From the NCBI GenBank assembly GCA_021234155.1, contig JAJEKV010000008.1:14009410-14073409 (forward strand): DNA of 64,000 nucleotides, read 5' to 3'. Source of the DNA: Isoetes taiwanensis (lineage: Eukaryota > Streptophyta > Lycopodiopsida > Isoetales > Isoetaceae). The notes under the pieces were generated by a model. That model saw nothing but the letters and a program-made list of their open reading frames with translations. It did not search any database and was not told the DNA's origin. The translations under genes were made by a program, and so were the position numbers. Positions 23,876 to 35,690 of the stretch are shown here, piece by piece (position 1 is the first letter of the stretch; each line of letters starts with the position of its first letter).

Positions 23876-25590
23876 AGAAAAGCCCTATCCCTTTCCCCTT
23901 TCCCTTTTTGCTCTATCCCGCATTTCATTTTTTTTTTTCTTATTTTCTACTTTTTTTTTTTCTTTTTTTTTTTTTCATCTTTCTCACATGTTTCCTTGTT
24001 TTCCCATCCCTTTCCTTCCCCCTTCCCTGTTCCCGATAATCTTTTTCCCTTCCCTTTTGCTCCTTTCTCCACCTTTTTCCTCTTCTCTTTTTTTTTTGCC
24101 CTTTTCCCTTCCCCTTTCTTTTTTTATGCCTTCTCTTTTCCCCACCCCTTTTTCCATGTCTTCCCTTTTTCTCATCCTTTTACTCTTTCACCCTTTTCCA
24201 TGCCTATTTTTCCCTTCTCTTTTCCCCCATTTCCCACTCTTTTCCTCCTTTTTTTGTGTGCCCGCTTCCTTCCATTTTTCTTTTTCTCCTCCCGCTTTCC
24301 ATGCCCTTTTTACCTTCCCTTTTTCCATCCTCACCCTTTCCTCTTCCCTTTCCATGTTTCCTTTTCTCTTCCCCTTTTCCATTTTCCTCATTTCTTTTTT
24401 TCCCGCCTCACTCTTTTCCCCCCTTTTCCATTTTTTTTTCTTTTCTATTTCCTTTTCCCATGCCCTTTTTCCCACCCCTTTTCTTCTTTCTATTTTTCCC
24501 GTGCTTCCTTTTCCTCCTTTTCCCACCTTTTCCTCTTCCCATGCAATTTTCCCTTCTTTTCAACCCTTCCTTTTTTTTTTCTCTTTTCCTTTCCTCATGT
24601 CCTTTTTTTCCCTTTCCCTCCCTCCATCACTCCCCTGCTTTTTTCCTTTCCCTTTCTTTTTTTTTTTCCCGCTTCCTTTCTTGATGGATTTTTTTTCTTT
24701 TCCGCTTTTCCTCCTTTGCCGATCCTTTTCCCGTGCACTTTTTTCCTTCCTTTCCTTTTCCTTTTCCCTTTTTCCATGCCTTTTGCACATTTGTTTTATT
24801 CTCTTATTTCTTATACCCATTTTTCTCTTTTTCCCCACCCTCTTCTCTCTCGCCTTCCCTTTTCTTTTCCCTTTTTTTTTTTTCCCTTTCTTCACCATTT
24901 TCCTCTTCCTTTTTCTCTCATGCCCCTTCCCTTTTTCGTTCCCCTTTTCTTTTTTCCTTGACCTTTACCTAGGTTCCCTTTCCCCTTTTTCCCTTCCTTT
25001 TTCTTTTCTTCTCCACTTTCCCTTTTCTATGCCCCTTTTCTTTTCCCCTCCCCATCCTTTTCTTGTTCCCCCTTGTCCCTTCCCTTTTCCTCATTTTTCC
25101 AACCTTTCACTCTTCCCCTTTTCTTGATGCATTTTTTCCCTTCCCTTTCCCTCTCTTTTGTTTTCCCTTTTCCTATGCCATTTGTCCCTTCATTTTTCCT
25201 CTTTCCTCAACGCTTCTCTTTTTCCCCCTTTTCCCATGCTCCTTCCTTTTCCCATGCTTTTTTCTCCTCCCCTTTTCCATGCTTTTTTTCTCCTTCATTT
25301 TCACCTTTTTTCAACCTTTTCCTCTTTCCTTTTTTTTTTCATGCCCTTTCCATTTACCTTTTCCACTTTATCTCTTCCTCCTTCCCTCGTGCCCTTTTCC
25401 CAGGTTCCCTTTCCCTTTTTCGTTTTCCATGCCTTTTTCTCTTCTCTTATCCCCACCTTTTTCCCTTTTCCTTTTACCCTTTTCCCTTTTCCCTTTTCCC
25501 TTTTCCCCATGCCTTTTTGCCCTTCACATTCTCTCTTTCCACTTCCCTTTTCCTTTTCCTCCTTTTCATTTACCCTTTCCCCTTAAGAGA
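23876..25590. repeat. 1.7-kb polypyrimidine (C/T) tract
   Basis: Almost every base on the plus strand is C or T, arranged as variants of CCCTTTTCC with ATG roughly every 40-60 bp (..TTTTTCCATGCC..). It is a degenerate minisatellite-like array. All the long Phe/Pro/Ser and Lys/Glu/Arg frames over it, including 364 and 379 codons on the plus strand, are translations of this composition and are not genes. The minus strand is polypurine. Confidence 0.95.
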
Positions 25591-25768
25591 TCGAAGCATG
25601 ACCAATCACAGTGTTTGTAAGTCATGCAATAAATCTAGGTCTTCGGATGCATCCAGATGATCTCGCCCATTCAAATTAGGGCTCGATGCACTACGCACTT
25701 ACGGTATAACATTATAATATAAGATTTACCAACTCCTCTATCAATATTGTATATTTATTCTTCTTATC
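25591..25768. other. Short unique spacer
   Basis: No gene. The segment tcaatattgtatatttattcttcttatccc immediately before the CACTA element recurs after it (around 30250-30300), so the element may have inserted into a locally duplicated sequence. Confidence 0.5.
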
Positions 25769-25789
25769 CCTCACTACAAGAGAATGACA

Positions 25790-26190
25790 GCTAAACGTCA
25801 GGAAAATCGTCAGAGGATCTAAAACAGTTTGTCAAATGTGTATTTGACTATTAATATGACGCTTGATCTGACTAACAAACTGACGTTTAGGTCTGACGAA
25901 AAATCTGACTAATAAACTGACTAATAAGCATCTGACGAATTACCTGACATTTAGACTAACGTTTAGCTTGACTAATTAGTTGTCTAATAATCTGACTAAT
26001 GAGGTGATTTAGTAGTCGGATTTAATCATTTTCGATGATTTTGCTGACTAAAAGTCTGACTTGTAGCCTGACTATTTGTCTGTCCAAATGTTTGACTAAA
26101 TATCTGACTAATTAGATGACTTACAAGTTGACGATTACACTGATTAATTGTGTGACTATTATGATGACTATCTTCCTATATTCGTCAGAA
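25790..26190. repeat. Left subterminal repeat zone of the CACTA element
   Basis: Dense repeats of (C)TGACTAAT, CTGACGA and GACTATT in varying orientation. In En/Spm-type elements such subterminal repeats are the transposase-binding sites. Confidence 0.8.
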
Positions 26191-26599
26191 TAATGGTCAT
26201 GCATAATATCTATTGTAGTTGCTGCTATTCCCTAGTTCCATTATTAATATAATGATGTAAATGATATATTAAGCATCTAGACTTTCTCATTTATCGAATA
26301 ACATCTCTATTTAATTGACTCTAAATGTTTTGTAATTTGAGGAGATCATATTTCACCAACTCCATTGCAATGGGGAAATAGGAGTTGGTAGTAAATTCTG
26401 TGTTTGTTTAGGTGTTGTTTACTACAATTTCTTTCTCCTCTCACGTACCTTCAAACTTAAAAGCAATCAGGAATATATATCACACGAGATCCACTTTTAG
26501 ACATTTAACAGCAACCAAATACTTTAGCCCATCAACTTGCCCGCTTGAGGAACTTCTTTTAGAAAAATTTCACACCTACAATTTATAATGATGCACTTC

Positions 26600-27160
26600 T
26601 TTTTTTTTTTTGAAGGACGTCAGACTTTATTCAATCAAAGAGTCAAATACAAGTATAAATGCAGAGACAGGAATAAAATCTCAGCGGATAAGCGGAGACC
26701 CACCGAGTGAAGCAACCTGCCTAAGCATAAGAGTGCACATCCAAAAACTCCTCAAAAATCAATCGCCTCTTGCGAGGGGCAAGTGAAGAACAATGATAAC
26801 GAATTTTACAATGTAACCTTGAGCTTCTTGGAGAACACGATTATTCGCCCACATCCGCATCTTTGAAGATTACCAATCTTCGTCTTTTTCCAGATAGTCC
26901 AAAGCAACCAGACCCTGGCCGCTAGATGAAAAGCCCGCCTTGTAACTCTGGCCCAAGTACTTTTGCTTAACAACATATCTAGCACCATGATGCATGGTGA
27001 GTTTAGAGAGGTTTTATCCAGACCGGTAAAGTTATGCTCCTCATGAAGTGAGCAACGAGCCTTGAAATATTCCACTAACATTTGTGAACAAAAGTTTGCT
27101 ATATTTACGTGACATGATATTTCCATATAAGGGGAGCACCAAGCGCACATCTTAAGGTAA
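26600..27160 (-). mobile_element. 5'-truncated LINE inside the CACTA element
   Basis: A T-run at 26600-26611 (the A-tail of a minus-strand insert) is followed by a frame (26806-27150) reading FHLAARVWLLWTIWKKTKIGN, typical of the C-terminal end of plant L1 ORF2 (..RFAPYAILWTIWxERNxR..). Only this 3' end is present. Confidence 0.6.
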
Positions 27161-28614
27161 CGGAATCAGATTCTTCCGCCACATGAATCTTTTAAGGAAT
27201 ATGTATTCTTCTCGCTACATGATTATGGAATTTATTTAACATGTCTTGGATGCCTATGTAGTATGGTATACTAACACATAAGATATGGTTTGAAAAAATA
27301 CCAATAAGCAGGGGATCTTATTGATACTAAAGGGAAAAAGGAAAAAATTCTAAGGTAATTAAAATACAATGGATATATAGAAAGCAAAATTTAGGGCAAC
27401 CTGGTGGCAAAACGTGGCACTCAAACCCTACTTTGGGTCGAAGACATACCTCTCACGGATGGCTCGAATATGGCCTATTCGGATCATGATAGCGAATATG
27501 CGGTACGAGAATATTTGAAGCACGCCGGTTCGAGGAAAAAGGATGGCAAGAAATAGATGCAAAGGTATGGCTTCCTGCACGGAATCCACATCTTGAAAAT
27601 TCGTGCTCCTTGTGAAGATTTGTCCTTTTGATTTTTATCTCAGAATAACTAATTAGCTCGAAATCGCTCTTTCCGCTACACCCGCAGAATGGGAAAAGCC
27701 CAAGGCGCTCTTAACAAAGGGCGCTTACCAGGGCAAAAACTCCTGATCTAATTGATAGAGCTGGCCTGGATCTTAAGTCCTTATGCGTAATGGAAGGGGA
27801 ATCTATAACCCACCGAAAAGCGGTTCTTGAGTTTAATTGTTAGCAAATACAACTTCGATCCTCCAGCTTTAATGGCTGCACCCAAAGAAGCTATCGAGAA
27901 AAAAAATTCTTTGCTAAGAATGTGGGGCGTCGCAAATATAGCACTGCCAGGCCCAAAGATCATCGAAAGATAGCGGATTCACCGTAACAAGAGGAGAAAA
28001 ATGAGGAGGAAAATGAGGACAATGAGGCATTTCTTCGAGGAGAATGAATAGATCCAACTCAAACCGTGTTCTTAAATTTTTTTTTCTAACATGGAAATTT
28101 GATTTCTATGCCTTGATACTCTATCTATGCAGAAGAATGGGTTGGCTTCTATACCTCTCTTTCTCTGTCTTATGCTTCTGTTTTTAAATTATAGACTAGA
28201 TATGTGGTGAAGATTGCATGTCTTAGTGGCTCATTACCTAGAAATAATGGTATGGGTCATAGCATTTGACCTTAAACAGGTGGATCCAATTTACAATAGT
28301 GGCAGTGCATGTGTAGCCAGCAGACAATTAATTCCTGCACATCTTGATGAAGCTCAGCCCTTTATCCTGTAATGCAGGGGATTAGTCAATGGATCTGTGG
28401 CTAGATCTAGAGTTATGATGTGTCTTTAAACGACCTATAGTCCTATCCTTGTGGTATAGCCTAACTAGATAGGGTCTAAGCCTTGTTCATGAATAATCTG
28501 AACATAAGCCGGAAATGCAGAAACAATTCAGCTCTCAGTATTAGGCGCCTTAAATTCTTGACTAGCAGAGTTGATTTTAGCTCGAAAATGGGAATAAGGT
28601 TCAAAATGGATCGT
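27161..28614. other. CACTA interior without recognisable gene
   Basis: Some plus-strand phrases look as if they were once coding (27.43-27.55 kb: PLTDGSNMAYSDHDSEYAV; 27.68 kb: FRYTRRMGKAQGALNKGAYQ). Stops and shifts are frequent and I cannot assign a family. Confidence 0.35.
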
Positions 28615-28618
28615 TAAT

Positions 28619-28940
28619 GGGTGAAAGCATGCTACGGTGTACCACTTTTGGAACCCTCAAAAGTACCTACACTGGGTACTTTTAAAACTGGTACTTTCTA
28701 CCTTTTCTTTCCATTCAAATCAATCTAAAAATTTTGAGTTGAAGGTCAATAACATATCAATCTATAGTATTAGAGGAAGACAATATTATTAGAGACTAAA
28801 ATGGATGAATAAACTCTCAAACTTATTGTTTATTGAGACATTAATGCAAGTTCCCAGTACCCAGTGTTGGGTACTTTTCTGGGTAGTTTCGCACTCCCTA
28901 AAAAGAACTTTAGATGGTACACCCTAGCATGCTTTCACCC
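28619..28940. mobile_element. MITE, 322 bp, TAAT target duplication
   Basis: The left end GGGTGAAAGCATGCTA matches the inverted right end (TAGCATGCTTTCACCC). Inverted similarity continues through GGTGTACCA and inward (TACCCA..CACTGGGTACTTTT). TAAT flanks both sides (28615-28618, 28941-28944). It has no coding capacity and is nested in the CACTA element. Confidence 0.8.
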
Positions 28941-29940
28941 TAATACAGGTATGATATATTGTGATGAAATCTGGTTATGGCTACAGCTGTTGCGAATGAA
29001 ACAGATAATTGGATGTAATATTGTAACTTTGTTTTGCAAATATAGACCTTCAAGTTTCTGGAGCGACAACTAATGAAGGAAATACTATGGAGCGGATGCT
29101 TATGTATCATAGCAAAGAATGGAAGGTAATGATCTAATGGAGAATTTTTGCTTGTTCTAAGAAAGCTGGAAGATCTATTCTTCATTCCCTTGCAATTTTA
29201 GACCTCAAAGGAGTGGTGGGGCATTGCAGAAAATACTTGCATAAGCTTTTTAAAATGTATTTTTGTTTAGTTTATGCATAACAGTTTGGGGTCAAAGCAA
29301 GTCAAGCTTGTGATGTAGGGATGAAGAAAAACATGGCATGAATTCTAAAAAAGAAGTTGCACTAGTGTCTCTTTAGTTTTTTTCTTATTTTCCTTTCTCA
29401 TTTAAGTAGCATTATTGCCTTTCTACACAAAGATCCCTAAATTCGACCGGCAGCTTGATTGGAATGCGGAAAAGAGTGAGCCACAAAGGACAAAGAGGTT
29501 TGTTGGATGCTTTAATTATTTTATGTTTTTCTTACGACTTGTGCAACTTGATTTTTGAAAATGTGTATTTGGTACATTCTAGCTCAAAAATCTCTCTCTC
29601 ACATATACGTAATTACAACAAGATCCTCTTACATAAAAATGAGTATACGCATATTGGAGATCAACAAGGTAATCATAATTAGTTAAAGATTGATCTTGTT
29701 AATTCTCTTTTCTAGCAAAGTTCTGAGCGATTGAAAAATTGATTCTTTTGTAGACTGAAAAAATGATTCTTTTATACATATCAGTTGTTGTTGGCTTACT
29801 TGATTGCTATTTATATATCTATTTGAATAACGGGAGATAATGGTTTAACCAAGGTTCGATTCCTTGGAGCTCCTTTCATTTATTTGCAGTACGAAAAACA
29901 CCAATTTTTATGTATTGGCAATATTTTCAATAAAATCACC
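28941..29940. other. CACTA interior, no gene recognised
   Basis: AT-rich. A short phrase near 29.44 kb (FDRQLDWNAEKSEPQRTKRF) looks like former coding sequence but is unassigned. Confidence 0.35.
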
Positions 29941-30205
29941 AATATTCTAACTATTGCATTGACTAATAAACTGACTAATACAATGACTACTTGACTAATC
30001 TGCTGCCTATATGTCTGACTAATCACTTGACTAAATGTGTAACCATAATGCTGACTAACACACTGACGAGTATTGTGACTAAATATCTGACTAAATTCTG
30101 ACTAACATTCGTCAGATAATACTCGTCAGTAAAATCGTCAGGAAAACAACTTGGGCAGATGGCTATCTTATGAAGACTGTCTGACGATTTGTCTGATGTT
30201 TAGCA
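29941..30205. repeat. Right subterminal repeat zone of the CACTA element
   Basis: Repeated CTGACTAAT/CTGACGA words in the same style as the left zone, running up to the terminal repeat. Confidence 0.8.
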
Positions 30206-30399
30206 GTCATTCTCTTGTAGTGCCTTCCTTACCAACTCCTCTATCAATATTACATATTTACCAACTCCTCTATCAATATTGTATATTTATTCTTCTTATC
30301 CCATTATCGGCATGATCCACATTCGGTACACACATCCTCGTAGATCCGTAGCTAAATTAGCCCCACCCATTTTATGCAATTTATGCAATCCATATCAAC

Positions 30400-31081
30400 A
30401 CACATCCTCCTCCATGGCTAAATTATATCGTTTTTTGCTCCAAGAATAACAGGGAACCACCCATTCTTTAGAATATCCTCACGGCGGTGATATTGTAACC
30501 CAAAGTACATAGCTATGGAGGTGATTAGAAGGAAGAGAATAACTTATTGAGACATCTTAGGCCCTTTTTTCCGGTAGTCCCTATCTCTAAAAGTCACATA
30601 TTTTATCCCATGATGTTTGGCCACCTATTGTCTTAAAAGTAAATCACTTTTTCCACTATAAAATAAGACATGTCTTATTTAGGTTCGGATAGGTTTGGAT
30701 ACCAAATGGAGTCTTATTTTATTCCGGGATTTTTCGGCCAGAAAATAAGACACCATTTGGTATCCAAACCTATTCCGAACCTAAATAAGACATGTCTTAT
30801 TTTTATAGTGGAAAAGTGATTTACTTTTAAGACAATAGGTGGCCAAACATCATGGGATAAAATATGTGACTTTTAGAGATAGGACTACCGTGGAAAAAGG
30901 GCCTAAGATGTCTCAATTAAGTTGCGAGCCTTCCTTCTAATCATTTTTTATCTCCATAGCTATGTACTTTGGGTTACAATATCAGCTGCTCGTGAGGATA
31001 TTCTAAAGAATGTGGTGGTTCCTGTTATTCTTGGAGCAAAAAAACGTATGGGGCCAATTTAGCCATGGAGGAGGATGTGTG
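30400..31081. mobile_element. Foldback hairpin element, two ~340-bp arms
   Basis: Left arm 30400-~30725 and right arm ~30740-31081 are near-perfect inverted copies (starts CACACATCCTCCTCCATGGC, with the inverted match at the end), separated only by a short loop near 30731. Differences are a few substitutions and indels. A related stretch lies at 31190-31300 (gtggaaaaagggcc..), so the family may have further copies. There is no coding sequence. Confidence 0.9.
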
Positions 31082-32246
31082 TACTGATAGTCTTATTTGA
31101 ATATATAACTAAAAATAACTAAAAATATTTCAAGCTTTTCCACTAGCATTTTAGTGGTGTCATATTTTATGACTACCATGCAGTGGAAAAACAAGTTTAG
31201 ATTTGTGTGTCTCATTTTAGTCTTGGAGTCACAAATGGTGTCTTATATGGTATATGACAGCCATATTTTGTGACTGCTGTGGAAAAAGGGCCTTATCTGA
31301 TGAGAAGCCAGATAGTACTAGAATAAAACTATAAAACGAATTCCAATAAAATAATCTAGTATAATAATCTACTGCCCACGTGGCTACAGCTTCATTGTCA
31401 GAAGTTTCCACCGAGAGCTTTCAGCGACCGAAACTGAAGTCTGAAACTGAAGTCGGCAGATTTTCTCAAGATGTCTTGAGAGCCACGAATGTAGTTTCTT
31501 AAAGCCTAAAAAACCACCTATATAAAAACCCACAACAAGATTTTGCCACCAAGTTGTAGACTTTCTCATATGCTTCTCATGGTCAATCAATGCCATTCTC
31601 AAACCCTTGATCTCAATACTTTCGAAGATTGAATGATCTTACTTAAGGCAAAGTTGCAATTGTTCAGGTTGCTCAAAGCTCTATCCACTCTACAACTTTT
31701 GGGTTCACCAGGAACTCCCTGCGTTATCCAATCTATAAATCTCCATCTTGAAATACTCTCCAACATAAAATAAAAAACCGTTTCCGGAGCACAAAACTAT
31801 TGTCAATGGCATGGACCAAGAATCCTGCGTTTCTCCAGCCTGCAATCCGTGATTCAAACCCCTGTAACTCCACAAACCCCCTTTAACCTTAAATTAGATC
31901 CATGTACAAAATGTCTACCAATTTATGAATTTTCACAATCCTAAAGTTTTTGATGCATAAAATGTTCAAAGCTGCAAGTCTCTGTGCGTGCAATCCTTTG
32001 GCAATACTTTAGTCTACAGGTTTGATCTTTAAGCTATTTCCAAAATTTTATTTGTCTCATGGAATCATGCCACAGTGTTTGCTTTGACCGTTTACCAAGG
32101 CAGGTCACCAGGGACAAGCATCATTTTGCTCCTGGATGTACCTAGCTTTTATTAACTAAACCACCTTCTATCTCCCTTGCCCACATTTATGAGACTTTAA
32201 CCACTCAGGGCATATAGATGACTCATTTAAAGGCAGCCTTCAAATT
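31082..32246. other. No recognised gene downstream of the NDUFAF3-like gene
   Basis: A minus-strand frame at 31384-31602 (72 codons, ..DHEKHMRKSTTWWQNLVVGF) reads as plausible protein but has no motif I know and no clear splice partners. Confidence 0.35.
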
Positions 32247-35069
32247 TCAGCTCAGTCCATATGGCAGCAGAGCGGCAGCTACAGATCTCCCTTCCTCATT
32301 TAAGAAATTAAATGTGGATGCAGCATTTCTCTGAACCATTTCCCATGTTAATAATCATTAGAAGGAAACAATCAGCGCTCTATGTACAGAAGCAAACATA
32401 AGATAGATACCGTATCTACTGCTTCTATTTTCATCCCATTAGAACGCAAGAAATCTCGCAGGTCTTTCCCAACGTGCTCAATCCTTCTTCCGCAGCCAAT
32501 TACCAAAATTGCTAATCAAACAAGACATGTAAGAAACAAAACCCAGACCAGTTTTAGAGTGTTGATTTTTAAAGACTGATAGAATTTACCAGGAGCAGGC
32601 CGCAATAATTCAAAGAGAGTCAAGCTGCAAACCCACAATCACATAGTCAAGACAAGCCAGCAGACAATAAGAATAATCAAAGTTCAGTTGCCGTATATTG
32701 CCAAAGGCATTTCTAATCTGCGTATGAAGGGTGCAGAAGCAAATTGGGAGACAATCATGCTGGCAGAAGCACTGCCAGATTATCATGTAAACAGGCGTGA
32801 TATAAGCGCAATGTATCCAATCAAGAGGTGAATGGTCAATACTGAATAATGGTTCACAGTCTTATAAAGACTACGCATGGACAACATAAGGTGTAGCAAG
32901 ATAAAACGTTTAGCCGCCATTAAAAGAAACAAAAGGCCTCATAAAGACCCTTCATAAACTAATCAGTTCAGGCCAGAAGACATGGATGCCATCCATCACC
33001 AGACTAGTTTTAGAACAGAAATGCTGTTGAAACAATGGCACAAAGAGATGACATCAAGCTTCCATTCCTAAAGCTATTTCTCTGACAGATAGTTTCCTCA
33101 AGCTTCAATTTCTTGATGGAGTCTCTGGCTGTAAGGTGCTCTGAGGTAACTGCATGGAAAGCCCAGAAGAGCTGGCATGGCAAGGGACCCGGTTGGGCCT
33201 TATGGGAAAGAATGATAATACTGATTTCACCAGTTAATGAATAGACTTGACTCTATTTCCATTAACCACAAATGGTTCACCAGGTGGTTATCACCCCCAT
33301 CAGCCTTTGAAGGTGCACTTCTGTAAGATAAATAGCAGCAGCTCAAAATTTTCAACCAACCAGTATATGATGACTCAGATTATGACATGAAGAGATTCCT
33401 TTATGGTTTATCTTGGTTTCATGTAACTGTCAGCAAAATCAGCTCATGTGTTTGGATCTTTATACAGAGCAGACTTTCCATGAATCATTCTGACAACAGG
33501 AACATTGCAAAAGTATTTATTCAAGTTGGGCCATCGACAGAGCCTGAGTTCAAAGCTTCAAAGCTCTTTTATTAAAGAGGTGTGGGTTGTCCAATTCTTT
33601 GGAGAAATCCTTACTGGATGATCTTAAAGCTTCTGAATATAGTAATCTTTTAACACTAATGAATCCCCCTTCCCAAAAAAATAAAAGATAGCTGGATTCA
33701 ACAAAATTATAATTTAATATTCTTGAGTCTCAAAACTCAAGAACATAAGTGCAGATATATTGGCCAAGGTTGAAGATAGTGCTGATTGTATCTGCAAAGA
33801 TTCATGGATTTATAAGCTGTTGCTTACGAGGCATAAATTGCTGACCAAACCATATTGTATTAATTTCTATAAAACAATAAAACAGATTACTACTTGAAGC
33901 ATAAACTAAAGTTTAAGAATAACATCTACTAACCCGAGTTATGTCAGAGAATTTCTTGGGCGTCCATGAAAATGTCAACCCATTGAAACATATAAGAGAA
34001 CCTTCATGATTGATGCGTTTGTTGAGTTCGAATCCTTCATCGTCATAGCTAGAAATGTGAACACACGAAAGGTATTAAAATGCCATACCAAGCCTACATT
34101 AGTAGATCATTTATGTCTTAGTGCAACCGTGTTCTCCCATGTCTATCAACGTACTCTTCTCCCATAGATCATAGGTCCATTTAAACAATAAGTTTTAAAT
34201 ATTAATGACATGTAATGGTAAGCAGATATAAATAAATCTCTCCCCCATTTGAATAGCCATAGTGTTGCTTTGGTAGAAGAATTTCATGCCCATATGACAA
34301 CAGGGAATTCTAATACATATTTCATGGGGACCTTCCCTTATGTTAGGTCCAACATAAGGGTTTCATACTCAATGTTGCAGGCCACTGACAATTTTAATGT
34401 GTGTTACTCTAGAGCTGGTATTGGTTATAGAACGATAGATGCTGCTGAAATATATCATCTCATCCAATTCCTGTTCCCATCCAATACCATCCCCATAATG
34501 AATACGACAATTAACAGGACTGGCTCGTCTTGGAGCTGCCCAAACGGCATGTGACAAACATGATAGAATTGGAAGACCAACTTGTACTACTTAAGGAATT
34601 TGTTAAGTCTCTTCGAATAGCAAGAACTTGATACAATTCAACTCAAATAACAAACGGTTGCTCTGAATTTGCAAGACTCAAGTCTACTTCAGGTTAATCT
34701 GTAAATCCTTAGTGTATAATACAGGGGTGAAACGAGGGGAAGTAAATGCAATACATTTCGTGAAAGCTAATTACCCCGTAATGACTACGCGATTCAATTT
34801 ATCTGCCACTCCCGAAAGCAAATTAAAATCGTCGTAAATCCCAAAAGCTCTCCTGCGGATGTGTAAAGGACTCCATCACTTGAACAGCTTCATACAATCT
34901 ATATGTCAGCATTACCACATGCATGCCACAGTAGTAAAACCCTAAACCCTAAACCGTATTATGCAAGTGAAAACAAGACAAATAGAAATAGCAGATCAAA
35001 CCTGCCGGGGGTTCGAGCACGTAATGCAGGCAACAGAACTCTAGTACGGTTGAAGAACGCCATAGTCAT
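32247..35069 (-). CDS. NDUFAF3-like complex I assembly factor (Mth938/DUF498 domain), six exons
   Basis: Exons run 35002-35069, 34775-34852, 33934-34048, 32590-32624, 32411-32511 and 32247-32330, all with GT-AG borders. The start MTMAFFNRTRVLLPALRART is Arg-rich, like a mitochondrial targeting peptide. Then come RRAFGIYDDFNL, YDDEGFELNKRINHEGSLIC, FSWTPKKFSDIT, LFELLRPAP, ILVIGCGRRIEHVG and RNAASTFNFLNEEGR, ending AAALLPYGLS*. These match the Mth938/NDUFAF3 family in order (SW-SPKxFxEIT, I-V-G-x-G, RNAxxTxNxLxEEGR). NDUFAF3 proteins help assemble mitochondrial complex I. Predicted length is about 159 residues, close to plant relatives. Exon 3 to exon 4 is off by one base; a GGG read for GG at the donor would repair it, so I treat the gene as intact. 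Start chosen as the first ATG of the presequence. Confidence 0.85.
33060..33930. other. Intron 3 of the NDUFAF3-like gene, no extra exon found
   Basis: The 1.3-kb intron (32625-33933) holds short frames only. A plus-strand frame at 33387-33575 has no recognisable content. Confidence 0.4.
34249..34554 (+). other. Open frame in intron 2, possible receptor-kinase trace
   Basis: The 101-codon frame contains YSMLQATDNFN, which resembles the start of receptor-like kinase domains (..F/Y-S-x-x-E-L-x-x-A-T-x-x-F). No Gly-rich loop follows, and the resemblance is short enough to be chance. Confidence 0.2.
34936..34955 (-). promoter_or_regulatory. Telo-box in first intron
   Basis: AAAACCCTAAACCCTAAACC, nearly three plant telomere-type units, in intron 1 just downstream of the NDUFAF3-like start. 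Short telo-boxes are common near the 5' ends of plant housekeeping genes. An interstitial telomere scar is less likely given the length. Confidence 0.6.
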
Positions 35070-35205
35070 GTCTGCACGGCTGCAGAAAAAGTTTAACGCA
35101 ATGACCACAAGCTTGTAATAATGCTTCGTTTACGTGCTACTAGATTACTAGGTAATTTCCAAGAGAGGCCCATTACGCCTCTTCGAACATCAATAGCTCC
35201 TGCTC

Positions 35206-35412
35206 AATGGTGCCTCGTTTGGGTCGTCGATAAACTAATTTTTGGGTTGCCCCTAGGGGCCAAACCCTCGTTTGCGGGGTTTTCGGCATATTCTAAGTAT
35301 ATGCTGGAATATGCCTAGAATATGCCAAAAAACCGCCCAAACTTCCACTTGGTCGTAAACCGCTGGTCGCCACTCTTGCCGGGCGCCACGCGGTAAACCG
35401 GCCAAACCAAGA
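35206..35412. mobile_element. Possible small hairpin/MITE upstream of the NDUFAF3-like gene
   Basis: The ends CTCGTTTGGGTCG..AAAC and ..GTAAACCGGCCAAACCAAGA are imperfect inverted complements, and the centre (CGGCATATTCTA..TAGAATATGCC) is a hairpin. CTCGTTTGG-type ends are seen in some hAT-like MITEs. No clear target duplication. Confidence 0.4.
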
Positions 35413-35690
35413 CCTAGGATCTCTTTCTAATCGAGAGTTAATCATGGGATCCGATCAAGAGATCTCGCCATGTGCCTTAAAGGCAAAGATCCCTCGCAGA
35501 AAAGAAATGCTTTCTTACGCCGATCGATAAGTGCTCTATTATCCATTTTAAACTGGCCGCTTGTTTTTCTAGGTACTATACTTTTCTTCCTTTCGTAGTT
35601 GTATGTACTTATGAATTAGACCGATCCATTCTTTTTTAATCCAAAGATCCCACATTGTATTTTGGAAACTTTTCTACTTGATGCGACATG
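35413..35690. other. Unique spacer, no gene
   Basis: No coding or repeat signal beyond short AT-rich words. Confidence 0.4.

Larger units (their letters stand above)
25772..30222. mobile_element. CACTA (En/Spm) transposon, non-autonomous, 4.45 kb
   Basis: It begins CACTACAAGAGAATGAC and ends with the inverted copy (GTCATTCTCTTGTAGTG, with one difference just inside). The 3-bp target duplication CCT is at 25769-25771 and 30223-30225. CACTA elements are defined by such ends and 3-bp duplications. Subterminal zones on both sides are packed with CTGACTAAT/CTGACGA-like words. I find no TNP2-type transposase in the interior, which instead contains a LINE fragment and a MITE, so it is probably mobilised in trans or dead. 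Confidence 0.93.

Noticed and set aside
23867-25660. Long frames of 364, 379, 185 and 195 codons rich in Phe, Pro, Ser and Leu, and Lys/Glu/Arg frames on the other strand
   Set aside because: They are translations of a polypyrimidine tract, open in many frames because C/T-only codons cannot form stops. No domain.
34936-34955. Interstitial telomere
   Set aside because: Only about three units, in a 5' intron. A regulatory telo-box is the more economical reading.
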